6,325 bases of DNA, taken from an uncultured Desulfotignum sp. Lineage in GTDB: Bacteria; Desulfobacterota; Desulfobacteria; Desulfobacterales; Desulfobacteraceae. The translations under genes were made by a program, and so were the position numbers. Below, one piece after another: positions 1 to 5,107 of the stretch (position 1 is the first letter of the stretch; every line of letters starts with the position of its first letter). The notes below the pieces were generated by a model. That model did not search any database and was not told where the DNA came from. It saw only the letters and a program-made list of their open reading frames with translations. The stretch spans positions 1 through 6,325 of the forward strand of contig CALGAJ010000364.1 of NCBI GenBank assembly GCA_937951975.1. Reading direction: 5' to 3'.

Positions 1-2
1 GC

Positions 3-1295
3 TCAGATCAGATCCGCCCCTTCCATGTGCTGAATCAGGCGCTCGAGATAGCGGGATTTGAACTGTCGGCTGGCCAGCACCTGCCTGGCCGGGGGCAGCT
101 TGAGGATCACCCCGAGGACCGCGGCCATGGCCCGGTGGCTGAACAGCACCTGGTTGTCAAATATCAGGTGCTGCAGTTTGCCACGCTCGATGGCCATGAC
201 CACGGCTTTGTGCGCCCCGTTCAACGGAGTGATGACCCGCCGGGCCAGCGGTTCCAGGCTGAGGCTGTTTTCGGGGCATGAGCGTACGCACACCCCGCAT
301 CCCAGGCATATTTCCGGATCGAGTTTTGCTGTTTTGCGCCTGGGCTTTTCCGGATCATTGGCTGACACCAGGGTCATGGCTTCCACGGGACAGGCCGTGA
401 CACACTTGCCGCAGCCGTTACAGCAGGACCGGTCCACCCTGGGGATGAAATTGGTGGTATGTACCGGGTTGAGTATCGCGAACCTGCGGGCGGCAATCAG
501 GGCCTCGCAGCAGCACCCGCAGCAGTTGCAGATAAAATTGACGCCCTGACGCACATTTTCCCCGAACTGGACCAGTCCGGACTCATGGGCCTGCCGGAGC
601 AGGTCCATTCCCTCTGACATGTCCACCTCTCTGGCGTACCCGTGCCGGATCAGCGAGGCGGCAGAGGTGTTGAATGTCATGCAGATATCCATGGGGGCAC
701 CGCATGCCCGGTTCATATGATGCATTTTATGGCGGCAGTAACACATGCTGATGCCCCGGTGCGATGCGGTCCGGATCACCTCTGAGGCCCTTTCGTAATC
801 CAGGACGTGCAGGGCATTGTCCGCACTCAAGGCGGGTTCGTGAACAAAGGCCCTTCCCAGCTGGGTCTCCCCCAGCGTAAACAGGTCCCTGACAAAATCC
901 TCTTCCACATTCAAATACTGGTAGAACAGTTCGCTGAGCACTTTCTGGTCGATACTGCGGTTCACCCGCATCATGGAGAATTCAAAAAAACCGGCCATGG
1001 GCGGGGGCAGCACATAAAAGGTCTCGCCATCCCGGTCAATGTCCAGCAGAATCGCCCGGGAAGCCAGGCGGTCGAGGATCTTTTTGGCCCGGCCGGGTGT
1101 CATCTGCCATGCAGTTGCCGCTTTCTGCACATTGAACGGCCGGATCGGAAGAAGTGAGACCAGGTGGGCTTCAGGCTCACTGAAAAGCAGTCCTAAAATC
1201 TTATTCAGAAGATCCGAGGGCGGGGCGCCCTGGGGGAACCGGTTCAGCCGTTCCACCAGCCTGTCGTATCCGGATCTGTGGGTGAGATGTGCCAT
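3..1295 (-). CDS. Winged-helix / 4Fe-4S dicluster ferredoxin-like protein with extra cysteine clusters
   Basis: Predicted cytoplasmic iron-sulfur protein of about 430 residues; exact reaction unknown. Numbered from the upstream GTG (1299-1301), residues ~28-98 look like a winged-helix domain. Two bacterial ferredoxin motifs follow near the C-terminus: C294-xx-C297-xx-C300-xxx-C304-P and C332-xx-C335-xx-C338-xxx-C342-P, each able to bind one [4Fe-4S] cluster. Between them and the N-terminus lie two further cysteine groups: C187-x-C189 with C200 and C207 (SMCYCRHK...CGAPMDIC), and CNCCGCCC at 258-265. No signal peptide or membrane segment is seen. I prefer the ATG at 1293-1295 because GAAGGA (1304-1309) sits 8 bases before it but only 2 bases before the GTG. 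The stop is TGA at 3-5, so the gene is complete. It follows the transferase operon after a gap of about 110 bases. A role in electron transfer is inference; a redox- or metal-sensing role is possible given the N-terminal domain. Confidence 0.85.
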   Translation of the reverse strand: MAHLTHRSGYDRLVERLNRFPQGAPPSDLLNKILGLLFSEPEAHLVSLLPIRPFNVQKAATAWQMTPGRAKKILDRLASRAILLDIDRDGETFYVLPPPMAGFFEFSMMRVNRSIDQKVLSELFYQYLNVEEDFVRDLFTLGETQLGRAFVHEPALSADNALHVLDYERASEVIRTASHRGISMCYCRHKMHHMNRACGAPMDICMTFNTSAASLIRHGYAREVDMSEGMDLLRQAHESGLVQFGENVRQGVNFICNCCGCCCEALIAARRFAILNPVHTTNFIPRVDRSCCNGCGKCVTACPVEAMTLVSANDPEKPRRKTAKLDPEICLGCGVCVRSCPENSLSLEPLARRVITPLNGAHKAVVMAIERGKLQHLIFDNQVLFSHRAMAAVLGVILKLPPARQVLASRQFKSRYLERLIQHMEGADLI

Positions 1296-1303
1296 AGTCA
1301 CTA

Positions 1304-1309
1304 TCCTTC
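1304..1309 (-). promoter_or_regulatory. Shine-Dalgarno deciding the start of the Fe-S protein
   Basis: The minus strand reads GAAGGA, then 8 bases, then ATG (1293-1295). The in-frame GTG at 1299-1301 would lie only 2 bases from this site, so the ATG is the better start. Confidence 0.6.
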
Positions 1310-1388
1310 AGGAGGTCATGTCTTCCTTTTTTAACAAGGATTCTGTCTTTTCGTCAAGCACTGACCTGCCGGCGTGAACCGGTTTCAT
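1308..1388 (-). CDS. Possible 26-residue leader ORF before the Fe-S protein (doubtful)
   Basis: An ATG at 1386-1388 opens a 26-residue frame (begins MKPVHAG, ends KKEDMTS) that stops with TGA at 1308-1310. That stop overlaps the GAAGGA Shine-Dalgarno of the Fe-S gene, an arrangement compatible with translational coupling. Its own ribosome site is poor (only GGGG directly before the ATG), no family is recognisable, and if the candidate promoter at 1329-1357 is the real one the ORF would not be fully transcribed from it. It may well be chance. Confidence 0.15.
   Translation of the reverse strand: MKPVHAGRSVLDEKTESLLKKEDMTS
1329..1357 (-). promoter_or_regulatory. Candidate sigma70-type promoter for the Fe-S protein
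   Basis: The minus strand has TTGACG (1357-1352), a 17-base spacer, and TTAAAA (1334-1329). The -35 is one mismatch from consensus but the -10 matches only half. It lies in the gap between the glycosyltransferase stop and the Fe-S gene, about 35 bases upstream of the ATG. Weak support only; read-through from the upstream operon is the alternative. Confidence 0.3.
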
Positions 1389-1404
1389 CCCCAGGCACAG
1401 CCTT

Positions 1405-2115
1405 TTACCTGTAAAATGCTGCCAGTCTGTCCGCTGGAATCCCCAGATGATACAGCAGCCGGATCAGCCAGTTACGGAGGGTACAGACCAGGATGCCCTC
1501 TTTTTTCCAGCGACGGGAGGAAGTCATTGATTTCTGTTTCAGGATATGGATACGTCCGCCCTGTTGTCTGATCCGGGTCATCAGCTCCAGATCCTCCATG
1601 ATCGGGATCTCCTTGAATCCACCCAGCCGGTCAAAATTGACTTTTCTCAAAAAAATGCTCTGATCGCCGTAGGGCACCCGGGTCAGCCGGGACCTGAGAT
1701 TGGCCGACGATTCAATAACCTTCAAAGGGAGGCGGTCATCGTCGATTCCCAGAGAAAACGCCCCGCCCGCCAGGTCCGGATCTCTGAAGAGCAAATGGGT
1801 GATCACATCCGCCGCATTGCCGGGCAGCCGGGTATCGGCATGCAGAAACAGCAGAATCGTCCCCTTTGCCATGGCCGCGCCCCGGTTCATCTGCCTGGCC
1901 CGGCCTTTGCCGGATCCGGCTCTCCGGATCTGCGGCAGTCGGATCGCCGCAAGTGTCTCCCTTTCCGGGCTGCCGTCCACCACGATGATTTCATGGGCAG
2001 GGGCAGGAAAAATTTTCTGCACGGTTTCAAGGAAAGCGTTAATGGTTTCCGCTTCCCGGAAAACCGGTACAATCACAGAAATGCCCTTCTCTTTGACGGC
2101 CCTGTTTATTTTCAT
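1405..2115 (-). CDS. TIGR04283-type family 2 glycosyltransferase (rSAM/selenodomain-associated transferase 2)
   Basis: A 236-residue GT-A fold glycosyltransferase, cytoplasmic, expected to move a sugar from a nucleotide-sugar donor. Visible motifs: ISVIVPVFREAETI (12-25) opening the Rossmann-like fold, IIVVDGSPE (43-51), GRARQMNRGAAMAKG (71-85), the metal-binding HADT (92-95) that replaces the usual DxD, GGAFSLGI (117-124), PYGDQSIFLR (148-157) and the acidic MEDLEL (173-178). This set and the compact length match the TIGR04283 family, often annotated as arsenosugar biosynthesis glycosyltransferase. Its start overlaps the stop of the preceding TIGR04282 gene as ATGA, and GAGG (2126-2129) lies 10 bases upstream within that gene, so the two are likely translationally coupled. 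The acceptor cannot be read from sequence. No arsM or arsS radical-SAM gene is present in the window, so an arsenosugar role is only an annotation-level possibility. Confidence 0.88.
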   Translation of the reverse strand: MKINRAVKEKGISVIVPVFREAETINAFLETVQKIFPAPAHEIIVVDGSPERETLAAIRLPQIRRAGSGKGRARQMNRGAAMAKGTILLFLHADTRLPGNAADVITHLLFRDPDLAGGAFSLGIDDDRLPLKVIESSANLRSRLTRVPYGDQSIFLRKVNFDRLGGFKEIPIMEDLELMTRIRQQGGRIHILKQKSMTSSRRWKKEGILVCTLRNWLIRLLYHLGIPADRLAAFYR

Positions 2116-2783
2116 TTGTCTGACACCTCAAAAACCAGCCCGGTTTCCGCTGACACGGCCCGCAAATCCGCCAGAATGTCGATGTCTCTGAGGGGTTTGA
2201 GCAGGCAGAATTCGCGCTGTCCGGCTGTCAGTCTCTCCAGGGTCATGTCCAGCACATCTGCCGTGCTCCAGGAAATATCATCAAACATGCCGGGACAGAA
2301 CCGTTCCTTTGTCATGGCCACCAGGTAGTATCCCCCGTCCAGGGCCGGTCCGATCACCACATCACATGTTACGGTCTTTTTTGCCGCCTCCACAATCACG
2401 GCTCCCGGCAGATGGGGCAGGTCGCTTCCGGTCAGGATCACCCGGTCATATCCGAGTGTGAAGGCCTGTTCAAACGCATCCCGCATTTTATGGCCCAGAT
2501 CCGGCCCCTTCTGCATCATGTACTGAAATCCTGGCCCCAGCCACTCCTGATAATCGGAAACCGGATGATCCGGATGGCAGCTGATCACCGTGTCGTATCC
2601 GGTTGAACGGCAGGTTTCCAGCATGATCCGGACAAATTCCCGGTACAGTTGCGCCGCTTTTTCCATGCCGGTCTGACGGCCGAGCCGTGTTTTGACGGCG
2701 CCTGCCCGGGGATATTTGACCATGACTATGACGGCGGTCCGCTCAGGCGATGATGTTTCTGTTAAATGACCACCCATTGTCAT
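2112..2783 (-). CDS. TIGR04282-type transferase, DUF2064/CofC-like (rSAM/selenodomain-associated transferase 1)
   Basis: A 223-residue nucleotidyl/glycosyltransferase-like protein with a GT-A/CofC-type fold, cytoplasmic. Motifs in order: IVMVKYPRAGAVKTRLG (19-35), the nucleotide-binding opening typical of the family; LTGSDLPHLP (117-126), the metal-binding position; VIGPALDGGYYLVAM (143-157), the most characteristic stretch; and FDDISWSTADVL (167-178). Length fits the family. It is the usual partner of TIGR04283, and here the two overlap by ATGA; its own start overlaps the DUF488 stop by ATGA (2780-2783). A second in-frame ATG lies two codons later (2775-2777); neither has a strong Shine-Dalgarno, so translation probably depends on coupling. 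Family annotations link the pair to arsenosugar or selenium-associated radical SAM pathways, but no such partner is visible here. Confidence 0.88.
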   Translation of the reverse strand: MTMGGHLTETSSPERTAVIVMVKYPRAGAVKTRLGRQTGMEKAAQLYREFVRIMLETCRSTGYDTVISCHPDHPVSDYQEWLGPGFQYMMQKGPDLGHKMRDAFEQAFTLGYDRVILTGSDLPHLPGAVIVEAAKKTVTCDVVIGPALDGGYYLVAMTKERFCPGMFDDISWSTADVLDMTLERLTAGQREFCLLKPLRDIDILADLRAVSAETGLVFEVSDK

Positions 2784-3136
2784 GATCGTCCCAGCATTTC
2801 CATGTATTGTCTCAACACAACCGCATTATTGCGCTCTTTGTCGACAGCTGAATATACGAGCGTCACTTTTTCTCTGCCGGCCTTTTGAGCCAGTGGGCGG
2901 ATAATTTCCCGGTGTTCTTTGAGCTCGGACAGATATTTTCTCCGAAATTCCCCCCAGCGCGATGAATCTTTATGGTACCACTTGCGAAGTTCATCCGAGG
3001 GGGCGATTGCCTTCAACCAATCGTCAAGTTTTGCATCGGCTTTTGACACGCCACGTGGCCATAGTCTATCAACAAGAACACGGTAGCCGTCATCAGATGA
3101 AGGACTGTCATAGGCTCGCTTGATTTTTATCGACAT
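2780..3136 (-). CDS. yeaO: DUF488 family protein, YeaO-like
   Basis: A 118-residue protein of unknown biochemical role, closely resembling Escherichia coli YeaO (DUF488). The family signature is clear: IKRAYD at 4-9, DGYRVLVDRLWPRGVSK at 16-32, W40 followed by IAPSDELRKWYH at 44-55, FRRKYLSEL (64-72) and VTLVYSAVDKERNNAVVL near the C-terminus (91-108). No signal peptide or membrane segment. The frame stays open 27 codons upstream, but those codons lie in the structured intergenic element, and AAAGGAG (3144-3150) sits 7 bases before the ATG at 3134-3136, which fixes the start and gives the family's usual length. The stop overlaps the start of the TIGR04282 gene by ATGA, so it heads that operon. 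No convincing promoter of its own is visible; it may be read from the toxin-antitoxin promoter upstream. Confidence 0.9.
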   Translation of the reverse strand: MSIKIKRAYDSPSSDDGYRVLVDRLWPRGVSKADAKLDDWLKAIAPSDELRKWYHKDSSRWGEFRRKYLSELKEHREIIRPLAQKAGREKVTLVYSAVDKERNNAVVLRQYMEMLGRS

Positions 3137-3143
3137 GTTCCAG

Positions 3144-3150
3144 CTCCTTT
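3144..3150 (-). promoter_or_regulatory. Shine-Dalgarno deciding the start of the DUF488 gene
   Basis: The minus strand reads AAAGGAG, then 7 bases, then ATG (3134-3136). It rules out the longer in-frame start at 3217. Confidence 0.8.
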
Positions 3151-3185
3151 GCATTGCGCTTGACAGGGAGTGTGAACCCCTTCGA

Positions 3186-3298
3186 GCCGAACGGCCAGGG
3201 GATGGTACCCTCGGCAACGGTGGAACTGACGGGCCGCGCCACAGTATTTGAATAAGGCGGCTGAGCTACTCGCGGTCCCGTCCAGTGACTGGTTCGGC
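3186..3298 (-). repeat. Structured inverted-repeat element resembling an integron attC site
   Basis: Read on the minus strand, GCCGAAC (3298-3292) opens the element and its exact complement GTTCGGC closes it at 3192-3186. Inside is a long imperfect stem: a 16-base arm (3286-3271) pairs fully with a 14-base arm (3238-3225) once one G and one A in the first arm are left unpaired, with a 32-base loop. A separate smaller hairpin, GCCGAGGG/CCCCTGGC, lies between the stem and the closing repeat. Unpaired bases confined to one arm, an AAC-type left box, and a GTT (GTTGCCG, 3218-3212) six bases beyond the second arm are the layout of an attC site (R''-L''-loop-L'-R'). The core boxes deviate from RYYYAAC/GTTRRRY (fourth base G on the left; GTTGCCG on the right), so this is a degenerate attC or another structured repeat. 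The antitoxin stop codon lies in its loop. Confidence 0.45.
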
Positions 3299-3514
3299 AC
3301 CCCCTGTACGAGATTCTCTAACGGCTTCAAGGATGTCCTCGGTGGTTGCCTTTGTTTTTATTCCAGTGACATCAAACGGAGATTTGGGGGATTTGGTAAA
3401 TATAATTTTAAAAGTTTCACCCCCGCGGCGCTTAATGATAACTTCTTCTGATTTTGCAATATCAAGAACTGCAGAAAACTTTTGACGTGCTTCTGAATAT
3501 GTATAAACTTTCAT
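3266..3514 (-). CDS. Phd/YefM-type antitoxin
   Basis: An 82-residue antitoxin expected to bind and neutralise the adjacent PIN toxin and to repress the module by binding its promoter. The N-terminal half, MKVYTYSEARQKFSAVLDIA and VIIKRRGGETFKII (to about residue 39), has the Phd/YefM pattern: a short strand, the SEARQKF helix, then the strand pair with RRGGE. Residues 58-69 (TTEDILEAVRES) look like the toxin-binding helix. The last dozen residues (GGAEPVTGRDRE) are encoded inside the attC-like element and are probably not part of the conserved fold. The ATG at 3512-3514 shares one base with the toxin's TGA stop; GGAGG lies 7 bases upstream. A TTG directly before it is in frame but poorly spaced. 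Gene order is reversed from the usual antitoxin-first arrangement. Composition is more AT-rich than neighbouring operons, suggesting acquisition. Confidence 0.85.
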   Translation of the reverse strand: MKVYTYSEARQKFSAVLDIAKSEEVIIKRRGGETFKIIFTKSPKSPFDVTGIKTKATTEDILEAVRESRTGGAEPVTGRDRE

Positions 3515-3909
3515 CAAATCACCTCCATGATTTTAATACCCATGCTCCCGGCCACTTCAATCATACGCTGGTCAAGAGTTATTAATGGGCAGTGTAGCGA
3601 AATAGCGCAAACTATAAAGTATGCATCATATGCATAAATATTAAATTGAGATGCTATTTTCAATGCTTCACGGATATTAACACTACGCAGATCAACCGGA
3701 ATTTGCTGCGTCACATCCCATACTGGTAATAATTCTTCCGATTGAATCCTTTTTCTTTTTAGCATTGCGAATAATGCATTTCCAATTTCAAAAGGTAGTA
3801 TATCCGGTGCCACTAAATCATGGCCTACAGTAAGTCTGATAATTGTCTCTCGCTCCGGTTCATAAAGGGCGACTGCCAAAAAAGTATTCGTGTCTGCTAT
3901 AATTTTCAT
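3514..3909 (-). CDS. PIN-domain toxin (VapC-like ribonuclease)
   Basis: A 131-residue PIN-domain protein, expected to be a Mg2+-dependent endoribonuclease whose activity the following Phd/YefM protein blocks. The four acidic residues of the PIN active site are all present: D6 in IIADTN, E41 in LPFEIGNAL, D95 in AYDAYF and D113 in ITLDQR, so it looks catalytically intact. Length is normal for VapC-like toxins; the RNA target is unknown. The frame extends upstream to 3966, but those codons cover the promoter, and MKIIADTN is the family-typical beginning, so I use ATG 3907-3909. There is no Shine-Dalgarno before it, and the promoter's predicted transcription start falls at or one base before the ATG, implying a leaderless message. 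Its last codons (ATG GAG GTG ATT) double as the antitoxin's ribosome site. The gene is markedly AT-rich compared with the flanking operons. Confidence 0.87.
   Translation of the reverse strand: MKIIADTNTFLAVALYEPERETIIRLTVGHDLVAPDILPFEIGNALFAMLKRKRIQSEELLPVWDVTQQIPVDLRSVNIREALKIASQFNIYAYDAYFIVCAISLHCPLITLDQRMIEVAGSMGIKIMEVI
3518..3526 (-). promoter_or_regulatory. Strong Shine-Dalgarno of the antitoxin, inside the toxin gene
   Basis: The minus strand reads GGAGGTGAT, nine bases complementary to the usual 16S rRNA 3' end, with GGAGG 7 bases before the antitoxin ATG. It is encoded by the last three sense codons of the toxin. Confidence 0.8.
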
Positions 3910-3929
3910 AAGTACAATTGTACTTATGA
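3906..3929. promoter_or_regulatory. 24-base perfect palindrome, probable operator of the toxin-antitoxin module
   Basis: Two 12-base arms, TCATAAGTACAA and its exact complement, meet without a spacer. The palindrome covers the -10 box, the predicted transcription start and the toxin ATG. Phd/YefM antitoxins repress their own operons through palindromes containing TGTAC-type cores, and TTGTAC/GTACAA occurs here, so autorepression by the antitoxin or the complex is the natural reading. Binding itself is inferred. Confidence 0.7.
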
Positions 3930-3944
3930 GTTGCTTTTTGTCAA
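3917..3944 (-). promoter_or_regulatory. Sigma70-type promoter of the toxin-antitoxin module
   Basis: The minus strand has consensus TTGACA (3944-3939), a 16-base spacer, and TACAAT (3922-3917), one mismatch from TATAAT. Transcription would begin about 7 bases on, at 3910 or 3909, i.e. at the toxin ATG. Confidence 0.65.
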
Positions 3945-4231
3945 GGAAAATTTTCAGGCCCATCAATATAATGTGTGGTTCTGTGTATCACATCAAAATA
4001 GTTATTATTTCGACAATCATTCTGTCAAAAATATCAGCATCCTTTTTCAGATGAAAACAGAAAAACACCTCCGCTCTGTCGGTAACAGGAGTGTCGAGCG
4101 ATGGCCAGGCAAGACTGTATCCCTGTATAGTAAAAGCGATGTAAAAAGGCAACCGGGAAAACTACTTAAAATGCATAGGTAAAACTACTTACAAATGCCT
4201 GATTTTGTTGTCCTGAAAGCCGGAAACGCGT
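3930..4231. other. AT-rich intergenic stretch without a convincing gene
   Basis: This gap between the transglutaminase stop and the toxin start holds no ORF with recognisable family motifs or a supported start on either strand. It contains the toxin promoter's -35 box at its left end, a short inverted repeat TTTTCA-GA-TGAAAA at 4044-4057, a second TTGACA-like box on the minus strand followed by an inverted TGTC (about 4005-4025), and the tandem repeat at 4158-4198. Its base composition resembles the toxin-antitoxin genes rather than the GC-rich operon upstream, so it probably arrived with them or is decayed foreign DNA. No clear terminator for the transglutaminase operon is visible. Confidence 0.6.
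4158..4198. repeat. Tandem direct repeat AAAACTACTTA(C)AAATGC, two copies
   Basis: Copy one (4158-4174) and copy two (4181-4198) share AAAACTACTTA followed by AAATGC, with a one-base insertion (C) in the second. The starts are 23 bases apart, close to two helical turns, which would put both on the same face of the DNA. This suggests a pair of regulator sites, but no regulator or directly adjacent promoter is identified. Confidence 0.55.
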
Positions 4232-5107
4232 TCAATCCGTGCGGATCATATCCACGGCCACACTGAGCTGATGACGCCCGCCGCCCAGGACCGTGCCTTT
4301 CACCGGGGTGACATCACTGTAATCCCTGCCCCATGCCAGGGTCAGGTGCTGGTCAAAGGGCAGAACATTGTTGGTGGGATCCAGGTCCACCCATCCCGTG
4401 CCGGGGAGAAACACGGCAAACCAGGCATGGGAGGCTTCCGCTCCCTTGAGCCGGTCTTTTCCGGGGGGCGACTGGGTGTGGAGATACCCGCTGACGTACC
4501 GGGCCGGCAGCCCTAAAGAACGCAGGCAGGCAATGGCGATGTGGGCGAAATCCTGGCACACCCCCCGTTTGAGTTCAAACGCCGCTGCCACCGGGGTGGT
4601 GGTGGAGGTGGCGCCGGGATCATATGTAAACCGGGTGAAAATCCGCTCCATCAAACGGGAAGCCCCCCTTAGAAACGGTTCTCCAGGGGGGAACAGGTCA
4701 CCGGCCCACCGGGCCATATCCCCTGATACCGGAATCATGGGAGAGGGAAACACATACTGAAACGCATCCAGGTCCTCCGGGGTGGCATGCCGGCGGACCG
4801 CGGCCATGACCTGTTCCCAGGGGGCGGTCTGTTCAGGTACGGGCGCGGGAGGCGGATGGAGTTCCACCCGGCTTCTGGCCGTTATTTCAAACAGGGCATG
4901 GGGCACCTGAACCGTGGTGGCGGTCACAGAGTTGCCGAAATAATCCGTGTGCCGGGACATGGCCGACGGGGTGGGCGAAAGGGTAAGGGTATGGTCCGTG
5001 CAGCGCTGGGCCGGTGTCTGCCTGGGTGTCAGGAACAGCTCGTTATGGGAAAGGGACGCGGTTTCCCTGTACTGATACCGGGTGACATGGGACACCTGAT
5101 ATTTCAT
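4232..5107 (-). CDS. Transglutaminase-like cysteine peptidase, bacterial N-terminal domain type
   Basis: A 291-residue papain-fold protein. The N-terminal part (MKYQVSHVTRYQY... to about residue 85, including SHNELFLTPR and TDYFGN) is the bacterial transglutaminase-like N-terminal beta domain. The core follows: C184 in RGVCQDFAHIAIACLRSLGLPARYVSGY, H227 in ASHAWFAVF, and D243 in WVDLDPTN form the expected Cys-His-Asp triad, so the enzyme looks active. It has no signal peptide. Genes of this type sit beside circularly permuted ATP-grasp and alpha-E genes, where they are predicted to act as peptidases on peptide or isopeptide products. The ATG at 5105-5107 overlaps the upstream stop as ATGA and gives the usual MKYxVxHxTxYxY beginning. 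An in-frame ATG four codons earlier (5117-5119, giving MAGP) is the alternative and cannot be excluded. Confidence 0.88.
   Translation of the reverse strand: MKYQVSHVTRYQYRETASLSHNELFLTPRQTPAQRCTDHTLTLSPTPSAMSRHTDYFGNSVTATTVQVPHALFEITARSRVELHPPPAPVPEQTAPWEQVMAAVRRHATPEDLDAFQYVFPSPMIPVSGDMARWAGDLFPPGEPFLRGASRLMERIFTRFTYDPGATSTTTPVAAAFELKRGVCQDFAHIAIACLRSLGLPARYVSGYLHTQSPPGKDRLKGAEASHAWFAVFLPGTGWVDLDPTNNVLPFDQHLTLAWGRDYSDVTPVKGTVLGGGRHQLSVAVDMIRTD

Noticed and set aside
1311..1377. 19-codon plus-strand ORF preceded by GGAGGT
   Set aside because: The GGAGGT is only one base from the ATG, too close for a working ribosome site, and the peptide has no recognisable features.
1393..1403. AGGC-ACA-GCCT hairpin just after the TIGR04283 glycosyltransferase as a terminator
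   Set aside because: Only a 4-base stem and no T-tract follows on the minus strand.
3225..3286. The GC-rich stem as a rho-independent terminator between antitoxin and DUF488
   Set aside because: The loop is 32 bases and no T-tract follows in either direction; the one-sided unpaired bases fit a recombination-site-like structure better.
3127..3330. 67-codon minus-strand frame (contains NQSLDGTA) spanning the inverted-repeat element
   Set aside because: It overlaps the antitoxin end and the DUF488 start in another frame, and its sequence is explained by the structured element rather than by coding.
3910..3966. Longer toxin start adding 19 residues
   Set aside because: These codons would contain the -35, the -10 and most of the palindrome, and the family-typical beginning is MKIIADTN.
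3820..4182. 120-codon open frame on the plus strand across the toxin promoter and the gap
   Set aside because: Antisense to the start of the PIN toxin, no Shine-Dalgarno, no recognisable domain, and low-complexity composition; open by chance in AT-rich DNA.
4199..4231. Terminator for the ATP-grasp/transglutaminase operon
   Set aside because: No GC-rich stem of useful length followed by a T-run is present; TCC/GGA pairing near 4211-4224 is too short.
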